Shown piece after piece: positions 1 to 9,975 of a stretch of 64,000 bases of DNA. Numbering within the stretch: the stretch's first letter is position 1; each line of letters begins with the position of its first letter. The stretch lies in the NCBI GenBank assembly GCA_021234155.1, contig JAJEKV010000032.1, forward strand, positions 10,362,099 through 10,426,098, written 5' to 3'. This DNA comes from Isoetes taiwanensis. Its lineage: Eukaryota; Streptophyta; Lycopodiopsida; Isoetales; Isoetaceae. The translations under genes were made by a program, and so were the position numbers. A model generated the notes under the pieces. The model saw only the letters and a program-made list of their open reading frames with translations, was not told the DNA's origin and did not search any database.

Positions 1-218
1 GGTTTTGTGGACTCACTTTTCATTCTTGATAAGAATGATCGGTGTGTCAGGCAAGAATGCAGACCCACTTGTCTTGACGTAGATATTTTATACCGGATAA
101 TTTCAAGAATTTGCTTAAAAGATGCTAGGATGATTTGCTTAATGTTATAGGCTAAACGTTGAGAATTTCCATTCTTGCATCTTAGAATCGAAACCAGGTA
201 GAAGACAGACATTATGTA
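1..218. other. No gene; short dispersed repeat
   Basis: No convincing coding region is seen. A stretch of about 22 bases beginning GCAGACCCACTT occurs near 58-80 and again, slightly changed, near 433-455. This places the foldback at 219-341 inside a larger repeated unit. Confidence 0.4.
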
Positions 219-341
219 GAATGGCATGGGGGAAGCCATTCTTGCTGCCCCCATGACCTGCAGAATCTCGGAGCGCTGTGTAGGTGCGACTGGATTCTGC
301 AGGTCATGGGCGCAGCAAGAATGGCTGACCCCATGCCATTC
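219..341. repeat. Long foldback (MITE- or hairpin-RNA-like)
   Basis: The left arm (about 219-270) is the near-perfect reverse complement of the right arm (about 291-341), with a loop of about 20 bases. Both arms contain AGCCATTCTTGCTG and a palindromic CTGCAG. No terminal duplication or transposase is seen. It could be a small foldback transposon or an inverted-repeat locus transcribed into hairpin RNA; the sequence alone does not decide. Confidence 0.75.
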
Positions 342-419
342 AACTATGTCAAGGTAAGAGGTGGCCGCATTCTACAGGTTTTTTATAGCCATTTGCCATT
401 CTGCATAAGAATGGATGAA

Positions 420-605
420 GAAATCTATCGGAAGGCAGACCCACTTACCTTGACGTAAACAAAGAGAGTTATTTTTCTTGACATTGTTGAACGGAGGTTA
501 GCCATTCGTGCTGACCAGCGACCTGAAGAATGCGATCGCACCAACGATGCTCCCGGATTCTCCAGGTCACTAGGGCTTCTCCCGTTTCATTCCACATTAC
601 ATCCA
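420..605. repeat. Degenerate relative of the 219-341 foldback
   Basis: This tract repeats pieces of the preceding foldback (GCCATTC, GACCTG, GGATTCTCCAGGTCA) in the same order, but its arms no longer pair fully. It is probably a decayed second copy. Confidence 0.35.
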
Positions 606-1565
606 AGACACTCCTAAGCTTTCTGAAACACTTTAGATGGACAATTTTTGTAAGAGTGCGACGTTAAGTCCTATAGACTCATTGTCATCATTGACAATAT
701 TTCCACCGAAGAGATTCTGGCCAGTAAAGTTGTCGAGCGCATGTCATGTACGCATCCTGAGGCTAGCGGGACCGTCGAGCAATTTTATCAACCACAATGT
801 TGATAAAATTACGAACGAAGAAATTTCATGGTTGAAAGACTATAGTGGAGGCTAATTTTGTGCGGATTAAATTTACAAAAAACATGTGTTTAATGAAACA
901 AGATTATTCTTCTCAAATTTATGTGAACGGCAGGCTATGGTGAGCTATTAGTCTTAGATTTGTGACCATGGCAATGCTCTAGCTACCTTGAGCTTTCGAT
1001 GCTAAAATATCATGTAAAAATAGGTCAGCATATGAATCTGAATTAAAACACCACCTTTAAGAATATTGAATCAAGCATATGGGAACTTATAAAATCTAAA
1101 CGGTTGAAAGTTATAGCATTGAAAAACCCAAGATTCTCTGGGAACTCCAAATTAATCAAGAACTTTATAACTCAACTCGTTTACGTAGCATAGAAAGGAA
1201 AAGACACAAAAGACGGTTGCATTTGCATCCTTCAAATAGCCAAGGCATGTAGAATAGAAAGAAGAATAGCAAAAAATGAGATGTTAATGTGCTATAGAAC
1301 AGCCTATTTGGAAAGGGTTTTCGTCTACGAACTAGCAAGCAATGCCCCGAATGTGAGCGATGTGTAGCAAGCCACAACGCTATTGCCTGCCAATTTCTTG
1401 CTGGAAACAATCGACTCCTAGATGGCTGCCTGACGTAAGCCAACAGGATATTGCAAGATGTTGTTCCGTTCTTTTTTCCCTCTCTCATCTCGAAATGTGG
1501 TATGTAGGTTTTGTGAAAGCGAGACCTTGTTGCACTCTTACTACTAGTCAACAATATGCATAATC

Positions 1566-1596
<31 letters not shown>

Positions 1597-2499
1597 CCTT
1601 TTTTTAAAACTATCCAAGAATCTAATCTAGCTATTTCTTATTTCACACTTTTTGTCCACAACATAAGATTTAGTTGTCCTGGCATTACTTAGGCCCTTTC
1701 CAACTAGCTTGTGGGGCTGATCCACAACTAACACCTCATCTTGAGTTTTCTTGATGAGGATTAATCTCTTACCCCCAAACCAAGAGGGCTAGACTGAGAA
1801 GCAACTTGTCAATCCCCTAAATCTGTAGTATTTGAACAAACACCATTAGTAATTTGGTACATCTACAGGTGACATCTTATTTCATACCTTCCTAATGAGG
1901 TCATCCCTTGTCTAGTTACCGAGTGTATTGCTAATTTTGGTATTCATTGTCTAGCTACTAAGTTTATTGCTAATTTTGGCATGATTGATGTAGGTAACCA
2001 TAACTTCATCTCTTAAAAAATGTCCTTTCTTTTCCTGTGAATGAACGCATGGAGCTCATATACAAAGAGATTCTAGAACATGGAACTCGTTGTAGTATTG
2101 GGCAATGTGGTGAGATCTTTCATGTTTATAAATTTATGATTCTACTTGGTTTAATTTAGCCGAAGAATAGAATAGAAAAGGTATACTTTGGTTTACTAGC
2201 TATGTCTAAGAATATAGATGTATATATTGCAGGTTTAAAGATTATCTTTAGATGTAAAGTGACTATTTGATTAACAATATGGTACTTGGGTCGCCAAATT
2301 TGGCGTTGGGTTATTCTAGTGATGCCATGTGGCATACTATTCCATTGCAGAATGGTATCTTGGGTCGACCATTCCGCATGTCCAGTTTCCAGCCGGTTAC
2401 TCTGTTTTCTTTTTCGTTTGATTGATTCTTTAGACAATGCCATAACTTGAATCTGGCCCTGTCGCAGCTTGTTTATCCTGTCAAATGGTGGTAGCCTTA
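606..2499. other. No recognisable gene; poly(T) tract
   Basis: Only short ORFs occur and none resembles a known family. A run of about 27 T lies at 1570-1596 and could be the reversed tail of a decayed retroposon, but no element body is recognisable beside it. A short foldback-like stretch (GCCATGTGGCATAC) is present near 2325. Confidence 0.4.
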
Positions 2500-3060
2500 G
2501 CTTCGTCATATCCACAGCTTTAAATCTCTCCTTCTTTTGCTGCAAAAACAAGAAGTAGGGCTTTTGCCGGAAGCACAGAAGACTTGAACAAGAAAACAGA
2601 AGCAAAGGAAGCACAAAAAAAGAAGACTTAAGTACAGAATAGGAAACGGAAGCAGGGTATGAGGCCGGAAATAGGGCTTGAACAAGAAGCCGGAAGCTAG
2701 AACAAGAAGCCGGAAGCACAGAAAACTTGAACAAGAAAACAGAAGCAAAGGAAGTACAAAAAAAAAAGACTTGAAGCACAGAATAGGAATCCAGAAGTGT
2801 GAGGCCGTAAGCAGGGCTTGAAGCCGGAAGCAGGGTTTGAAGCAGGAAGAAGGGCTTGAAGCCGGACACCAGAAGCAAGGAACAAGAAGGGCTTGTACAA
2901 GAAGACAGAACAGGAAGCCGGAAGCCAGAGAACAAAAACTTGGCAAAACATCGTCATCGCCGCTGCATCGCCATCGTTTCAGAGTTAAAGACGCCATCGC
3001 TGAAGGAGGAAGCCGGAAAGAAGCTTTTGCACAGCCCTTGGGCACCATCGCTTGAAGCCA
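2500..3060. repeat. Purine-rich minisatellite
   Basis: The plus strand is almost entirely A and G and is built from variants of GAAGCCGGAAGCAGGGCTTG. A longer segment starting ACTTGAACAAGAAAACAGAAG is present at about 2583-2650 and again at about 2727-2790 (period about 144 bases). The open frames on either strand come from this composition and are not treated as genes. Confidence 0.75.
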
Positions 3061-3112
3061 GAAGTCGGAAGCCAAAAGGAAAAAAATTTGGCTCCCCAAG
3101 TACCATATTGTC

Positions 3113-3227
3113 AGTTCATGGCATATGGTCTGCCATTCTGGCATGCACCGGTGACCCGCTCCCGGCTAACGCCGGTCGCGGGACCCCACCGGTACATGCC
3201 AGAATGGCATCCCATATGCCATGAACT
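3113..3227. repeat. Long foldback with GC-rich loop
   Basis: Arms of about 41 bases (AGTTCATGGCATATGG against CCATATGCCATGAACT at the ends) pair almost perfectly. The loop of about 33 bases can fold again through CCGGC/GCCGG and CCCGC/GCGGG. Like the 219-341 foldback it contains GCCATTCT near the stem, so the two may be one family. No flanking duplication was identified. Confidence 0.75.
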
Positions 3228-5015
3228 GGTACATAAAAAGTGTAATGTTTACTTGTGAGTTCCAATTAAAAAGCTTTTATTTTGTTATTTTACACACTAC
3301 AAAGGAATCTCATGTTGATACTATGGGTTTTTCCCCTTCACTTACTTGGTCTTACTAAATAAATCAATAATAAGGCCTTAGTAAAATAAAAGATCTAAAG
3401 AGTTTAAACAAATTCGTAATATCTACCACTATAAACACAACGTACACACATGGCAGCCACATGTTGAATTCTGAATAAGATAGAACTATGCATTAAATAT
3501 CAATGGACCCTAACTGTTAAGATATACAAGATTCCTGTACATATTTCTTTACAACTAAATTATGTAACAATACCATGGTCTTTGCACTAATCAACACGAT
3601 GCTTATAAAAACCATGTATCATCATAGTAGATAAAATTATTAAAATATAGCAACGCATTCATATTTTTATGCAATGAACCTGGTTTTGTAGTGCTCCATG
3701 TTTCTTGCGAAACTCCTGAGTGCAAGCTCCTAAGTGCAGTAGAGGTGCAATCCAATCAGATTTTCATTTGGATATTTATGTATGCTCTTTTAAAAATTGA
3801 GACCACCACTGCCTCGATCTACAATATGATGAATTTACAGATCTAAGTCCAATGTGCTAGATGAGGCAGGCGTCGGCCACAAGAAATGCAAATACCAGCT
3901 CTTAGAATTAAAATGCAAGTAGCAATTCTATTTTGAAGGAATGAGATGGGCACATAGCCTATCCATTTGTGATTGTTGTGAGAATAGAAGGCTAGAAATC
4001 AATGCTTTTATAAACTAAGAGCTTTCCCAAATCAGAAAGAGCAAAAAAAATATGTACCAGAAGTGCTAAATCCGGGAATATTCATCTATAATAGGAATCC
4101 ATAAAATATGTACTATTTCATGTGTTTGAAAGGGAGGGGGGACTGCTTCTAGAACTCATTATCACCTAATCAGAATTGACTCTATTCTTTGCATTCGGGA
4201 TCAGATCATCTATGAGCCAAAGGTTGAGAATGCGCCGAGTTTTTTGTCAAACTAGTCCGTCAAAGAAAACTGGGCATTACGAACACTTATTATCAGCTGC
4301 AATTGCATATCCCATTTTCATATATAGGAACATATAAGGGTGAGATTCAATTACGGCATTTGGAACTTAACTCTTAATTACAAGCAAATGAAGTTTCAAC
4401 ATGTCAGAAAATTAGGACATATTTTACTTTTCCTGGTCTTTCGGTGTGAATGCTAAGGTGTCGTTATTTTAACTATTCTTCAACTGTCAGCCAATAATAC
4501 ATCTTAAAAAAATAATATATATTCACGTGTCTCATATTGCCACGTGGAAGTTGATATCCTTTCTTTTCAATAGGACATGTATGAATGTGGAATCTCATGC
4601 TGAAACACTCCATCCAACAGCTCTTGATGCTCTACGCCACCCCCCATGTGAATATGCACCTATACCAAAGGGGGTTTCAGGGGAATTTTAATTTAACAGT
4701 GTTGGATATAATGGTTTATATTAACTTAAAGAAAATTTGGCCCCTTTGGGGCCTTGGGAGTTGTCTAAGAATTAATGAACATAGTAGAAAACATCTATAT
4801 GGCCAACACGGAAAAAGAGAGAGAGAAGTACAAATGTTTTAAAAGCAACTACAATGATACAATAGAGAATGACATGGAGACCATTAATAAAGCATCCTGA
4901 TAGGATGAATGACATCTATAATGAGCATATTAACAAAAAGCATTCTGGTAGGATGAATGACATCATTAACCAGCATGTAATTTTATTTAGTCCATTTTGC
5001 TGCATCTAATAAGAT
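3228..5015. other. AT-rich spacer without recognisable gene
   Basis: I see no supported gene, RNA gene or element end here. Near 4890-4970 a sentence-like direct repeat (GGATGAATGACATC preceded by CATCCTGATA or CATTCTGGTA) occurs twice about 55 bases apart. Confidence 0.4.
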
Positions 5016-5434
5016 TTAGATGCTTAAGCATGACTTGTAATAAGGCAAAACGAATAAATAATAACGATGATGATTGGATAATATGAAAAACACAATGAAA
5101 CCTAAATTAAATACTAATGTATTAATAAAGAATGGATGAAAACACAAGAGAAAAGGCCACAAGAGGATGAGGGAGCAAGAGAAGAAGGAATTGGGGCAGC
5201 AGGGGTAATAGAAGGAGAGGTAGAGATGAAGAAGTAGATATAGAATGCACAGCAGAGAGAGGCAGGAATTGATGCAAATCCATGGAAGCAGAGGCATAAG
5301 CAAGAGGATTGAGCCAAGAATTAGGAGGCAGCACTGAAGAGGCAGGAAACTGCGAGCAAGATTGCATGCTGGAGGCGGTGACCATGGAGGCCAAAATGGA
5401 TAATCCCAATTCTGGAACTGAAATAGAGAGAGAA
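5016..5434 (-). pseudogene. Exon-like ORF of a gene split by the copia insertion
   Basis: On the minus strand a CTATTTCAG acceptor-like sequence just left of the copia LTR is followed by an open frame of about 95 residues (5409 down to 5122). It begins MGLSILASMVTASSMQS and is rich in serine, leucine and proline. The first 50 bases after the acceptor match about 44966-45014 beyond the far copia LTR, where the same acceptor follows an exon-1-like sequence. I infer exon 2, or its decayed copy, of a duplicated plant gene. No protein family was recognised. Confidence 0.4.
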
Positions 5435-5642
5435 TGTTAGCGAAGCTGCCTGTATTAGGAAGGCAGCGCGCCTTTATAAAAAGGCAACGTGGGCTCCTTT
5501 TATCTTTTATCTTTTTTCCTTGTATGTACATTTTATGGTACCTATATATTGTAACACATATCATTCAATATACGTGTCTTCTGTTGTGGTGCATATCTCT
5601 CTATCTCTCTTGTGCTTTCTTAGTAGACTAGCAAGTTTAACA
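5435..5642 (+). repeat. Copia 5' LTR
   Basis: It starts TGTTAG and ends TTTAACA, has a TATAAAAA box at 5475-5482, and matches the LTR at 44572-44832 except for a CT-rich stretch near its 3' end. It is short (208 bases) but within the usual copia range. GAGAA precedes it. Confidence 0.88.
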
Positions 5643-5654
5643 TAGTATCGGAGC
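5643..5654 (+). other. Primer-binding site (initiator Met tRNA type)
   Basis: TAGTATCGGAGC directly abuts the 5' LTR and differs at two of twelve positions from the usual plant copia site TGGTATCAGAGC, which pairs with the 3' end of initiator methionine tRNA. Confidence 0.8.
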
Positions 5655-5755
5655 TTGCATCTGGTTCTGGAGCAGTTGTGAATTTTCGATGGCTCAGTGG
5701 GACAAAAATTTTGTAAGTTTTCTCTGGAGTTGGATATCCAATTTGAAAGATCAAG

Positions 5756-6629
5756 ATGGAGCTTGTCCTGCAAAGTGAAAAGCTTTTTGGAATTGTGACC
5801 GGAAATAACCTTCCTTCAGTGCAATCGATTGATGCAACTACCGGCAACCTTGTTCTGAATGGTGCTGCATATGATGCTTGGGTTAAGAATGTAGATGACT
5901 GGAATGAAAAAGTTCAAACAGCTCGAGCACTGATTCTCTATCATCTCAAAGAATATATTTTAATGGATGCTAAGGATTTTGTTACTTCTAGTGAAGCATG
6001 GAAGTATTTAGAAAACTATACATGAAGTGATTAGTCTCCGCAAGGATCTTACATCACTGCAGTATCGTTTGAATGATTCGTTCGACGAACATGTGGATAA
6101 ATTTACAGAGCTTCTAGAAGCACTGTCTGCAGCTGGTGCTAGTATTCCGCAGGATCAACATGTTGTCTATTGAAGAGCTTCAGACTCTTACGACTGTGCT
6201 AGTCAATAAAAAATCTATGACATTAGATCGAGCTTGTGAATCACTAAAAGATGCGGTCCGAAAGTTGCAAAGGCAAGCTATGCTGAAGATCGCGCTTTAC
6301 TTGTTGATAGTAAGAAACGAGGTCGAGAAGATGAAAAGGCAGCCTTTATTACTGATACAAAGCGCACTCGCAATCGTAGTAGAAGCTGGAGTCGTGGAGA
6401 CGATAGACAGCAATTGGCTAGACTTGAGCAACCTAAGTCAGAGACTGTTTGTGCCTATTGTAAAAAGACGAATCATGTTGAAAGCGAATGTTATTATAAA
6501 TGCTTTCTTAATTAGCATAAAACTTTACTCCAGGCAATCCGAGGCGGACCTCATATTCCAGATGAACATGCAAGTGTTGCATATGATGAAGCTTCTGAAG
6601 CCAGTTTTTCTACAGGAGCTGTTGTTTCC
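5756..6629 (+). pseudogene. Copia gag, frameshifted
   Basis: The first segment (5756-6025) begins MELVLQSEKLFGIV and carries the usual plant copia gag N-terminal region (WNEKVQTARALIL, then SSEAWKYLE). The frame then shifts and continues through LRKDLTSLQYR and DEHVDKFTELLEAL, with further breaks. An intact zinc knuckle of the form C-x2-C-x4-H-x4-C lies at 6450-6491. It would encode the capsid/nucleocapsid polyprotein. The start was chosen as the first ATG about 110 bases after the PBS. Several in-frame stops and shifts make it non-functional. Confidence 0.85.
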
Positions 6630-7012
6630 ATGACTATTGATTCTGGTGCAACACAGCACATGACTTTTCATAGGCATTGGTTGAGGAATTACCGCTTACT
6701 TCAAGTTAGAAAACTTGTGATGGTCCATGAGGTCAAGACATTGGAGATATTCATGTCGATACTTCCAGTGGTGTGCAAGTCTTGCGTGGCATCTTACATG
6801 TGCCTGGTTTACGCCGAAATCTTATTTCTGTGTCTAGACTTGCTGATCTTGGTCTATCCATATAGTTTGATAGACGATTGTGTAGATTCATCCAAGATGG
6901 ATGTGTACTTGGAGTTGCCCAGAGAGAAGGTCGAATGTACGAGCTTAAATTGACTGATGACTTTGTGAATCTTATGACTACCAGTGGAGATGAATCAAGG
7001 ACGAGTTTCCTT
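6630..7012 (+). pseudogene. Copia aspartic protease region
   Basis: The copia-type active site DSGATQHMT is visible from 6639, followed by decayed sequence that ends near GRMYELKLTDD, which in copia elements leads into the GAG-pre-integrase domain. That domain is missing because the frame breaks off near 7012 into unrelated sequence. Confidence 0.8.
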
Positions 7013-8700
7013 TTTGATATTTAGATCCAGCCTAAAATGGCTCTGTCGAGTTTTATTTTGCCGTTTAATCTTCATTGGAGAGGATCATGTTGCTAAACCA
7101 GACCTCCGATTGTAAGAAAGTAAGGAAGTTTTTTGTCTGTTTGATTCTGTATTTGTTTATATATGATCGTGTGATTTGGTGCCTCTTATATCCAATGCAG
7201 AAGCTCCCTGTATTTTATTTTAGTTGAAAATGCTGGCAGATTGGCTATGGTGGATATCCCTTATGGCATAAATGCCAGTCGATCTGCATGCCTTTGAAAC
7301 TCGGATATGGAATACTAAGGTGCTCATTTTGCATTTCCCTGGGCTAGGTGGGCTACTTCTAGGCAGAGCCTGTTGATTCGTGTAACCTTGCCTGTTGCAG
7401 ACTCCCATGGCCGCAGCCTTAGCTTCTGCAGAGCTATTATTCTCAGGTAATATTACTTTTATTTTCTTGTTCTTTATTTCACTTTCTTGTCTTGCAAGCT
7501 ACTATCCTTTTCATTTTTGAAGCCAAAATTTTCTTGGAGAACTAAAATTCCACCATGAACAGGGCATTCGGGTAGGGCTTGCATATATTTGGATAGCACA
7601 GCATATTTTAGTGGAAGGAATAGCTCCAGATCGAGCATTCAAGGAAGCCGACCAGCACAAAGTAATCTGGTCAATACCCTGGCGAACTCAAACAGTTGAA
7701 ATCAAATTCAAATTATTTTAATGTTTTGATGTTAAAGTGAATGTTCCACTTGATTTAATGTTTTTAAAACTTTTGAAATCAACTTAAGTTGATGTTTTGA
7801 ATCTTAAGGGAAACCTTGGTTCCCCTGAATTTAATCTTCTGAAGTGTTTTGAACTTTAAATGTTTTTGCTTAAGTTAAACCAGTGAAACTTGGAGTCATT
7901 GCAACTTACAACGCCTTTATGGACTTGTTTGGGTTCGATTCCCAAAAGGGTTTCCTAAAATAAATATGAGCAATCAAGAATTCAATAATATTGAAGTTCT
8001 AATGATATTGAAGTTGTATGAGAAACAAAAATATTTAATATATTGACTTTCAAAATGTGGTTATTTTTTTTGACCACTATTGTTTTTAATTAATTTAAAA
8101 AAAAAACTATGTATTGTTAGTAAATTGAAAAAAAGGCCATAGGTAGTTTTATTTATTTTTTTAGCAAAATAACACTTGAAACAGCGTGTCTTTTGTTGAT
8201 AACAACAACACTTCTCAACATCGCTTTTCTTATTTTCTACGTGTTCCTTTCTTTTTTACACTTTCATTTATAGTGTTGTAATTTAGTTCTTCACGTGTTG
8301 TAATTTAGTTTTTCATGTGGATTTCTTGAAAAATTATGTATGTTTTTTTGGGAAAATAATGTCAACTTAAAAAACTACAAGTAGAGAAAAAAAAAACAAC
8401 ACGCATAGAAAAGGAAAAAACAATTGTTTGTTTTAGTCTTCCACATGTATGTTATTTAGAAGACAAACAATGATTGGCTCCTCCAAAAAACAATAGTCAA
8501 GTAAAAACCATACGTTGACAAAAATCTGCTAAAAATAACAGTGAAAAAAAGGACACGTTGACCAAAGAACAAAAACGTGCCAGAAAAACCACGGTGTGAT
8601 TCTTTTGCCAAAAAACCACTGTCTCTTTGTGCAAATCCGGATAAATTGGCCACGTGGACTTTTGGAACCATTTTGGTGTTGTTTTTGGCATAAAACAACA
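7013..8700. other. Unidentified insertion between copia protease and integrase
   Basis: Copia elements have only a few hundred bases between these domains, so about 1.7 kb of foreign or degenerate sequence is present. It contains an exon-like piece (TTGCAG, then a frame giving MAAALASAELLFS, then GTAATA) near 7397-7450. A Pol III B-box match, GGTTCGATTCC, lies at 7932-7942 without an A box at the proper distance. I could not find the ends of an element. Confidence 0.45.
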
Positions 8701-9845
8701 GATAAAAACAACTGTGGACCAAAAATTGGGGTGAGTGTGCCAATGGGTGTATGTGAGGCATGTGTTGTTGGGAAGCCACATCGTCGTCCTTTCAATAAAA
8801 AAGGAAAACGTGCAACACAGCTTTTGGGGCTTGTGCATGCTGGTATATGTGGCCCATTACCTTGTGCTTTGAGTGGCGCACGGTATTTCATCTTGTTTGT
8901 AGATGATTTTTCCCGTAGAGTTTTTGTATATTTTATCTCTATGAAGTCCCAGGTCTTCACCAAATTCCAAATGTTTAAAAGTATGGTGGAGACTCAGATT
9001 GGCAAAGTGAGCAAGAGATTAGGTACTGACAATAGTGGGAGTGTTTTTGTGAAGAGCACGATATAGCTTGTGAGCCTACCATCACTTGCTCCCCTCAGCA
9101 AAATGGTATTGTTGAGTATCAGGAACATGCGATAATCAATGTTGTTCGATGTATTCTTTTGGGCAGAAGCTATGGCTACTGCTGTTTATGTGCAAAATCA
9201 AACAGTAACTTCTTCTCTGAAAGGTGTAACTCCTTTGCAATTATGGACGGGAGTCAAACCAGATGTTCAAAGTTTGCGAGTTTTTTGTTCTCTCGCCTAT
9301 GTTCATATTCCAAAAGAGAAGAGAAAGAAGCTTGATCCGGATGGCCTCAAACCCATATTTGTTGGCTATGCTGTGGAGGCACAGGGATAGCAATTTTATG
9401 ATATTGCTACGCCAAGAATCATTACTAGTCGTGATGCAGTGTTTGATGAGTCTACTATGGCTGACATGGTTACTCATCATCATGACTATAATGTTGCTTA
9501 GCGATTTTGAGATAGTTGATAGCAACTTAATTCCTAATGTGGTAATTGGTCTTCACATCCTCATGTTGGGAATGAGCTTGTAAATGTGTCTTCACATCAT
9601 CATGTTGGGAATGAGTTTGAAGATGGGTTTTTACATCCTCATGTTGGGAATGAGCTTATATATCCTAAAGTGGAAGATGTCGAGGCGTTTGTTGGAAAAG
9701 AATACTTGCGAGTGTGTCTTACAAGTTTATAACAAACTTCTAGAGACTGGTATGCCAAAGTGAACTCTTATTTTTCTGATGGATTTCTATGTTTTGCAGA
9801 TTCCAATGTGCATATAAGATGTTCTGAAGAATATTTTGTGGTGAT
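8701..9845 (+). pseudogene. Copia integrase to start of RT
   Basis: The end of the HHCC zinc region is seen as MGVCEACVVGKPHRRPF (about 8742). The integrase core follows: first aspartate in LFVDDFSRR, second in LGTDNSG, then SPQQNGIVE near 9080-9115, where the third acidic residue sits. A stop interrupts near 9064. The connecting region (9139-9390) has the plant copia hallmark TPLQLWTGVKPDVQSLRVFG-like stretch. A decayed segment with DWYAKVNSYFSDGF (about 9740-9800) is the entry to RT. Nothing of the YVDD catalytic region follows; the sequence changes character at 9848. Confidence 0.88.
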
Positions 9846-9847
9846 TG

Positions 9848-9975
9848 GCATCGATCCGAGCCTTCGGATCGTTATTCTGGGATGGGACGAGCAGCTATAT
9901 ATGTGCTCGTCATTCTTGTGGCTAGTTATCGGCTTCTTCTCACAGCAGCATCTCTTTTCTTGTCCATTGCTTCCC
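9848..9975. repeat. Repeat R, left copy (with 28788-28915)
   Basis: About 125 bases starting ATCGATC recur at 28788-28915 with roughly 90 percent identity in the same orientation. This copy can form two adjacent stems: GATCCGA with TCGGATC, and GACGAGCA with TGCTCGTC. No element type was recognised. The copies flank the LINE/Helitron cluster, so they may be remnants of terminal repeats or a structured dispersed repeat. Confidence 0.65.

Noticed and set aside
1165-1617. Minus-strand 150-residue frame starting with poly-lysine
   Set aside because: The start lies in the poly(T) run and the rest has no coding character that I can support.
2156-3144. Long minus-strand frames rich in Phe, Leu and Ser
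   Set aside because: They arise from the purine-rich minisatellite; overlapping frames all look alike and no family is recognised.
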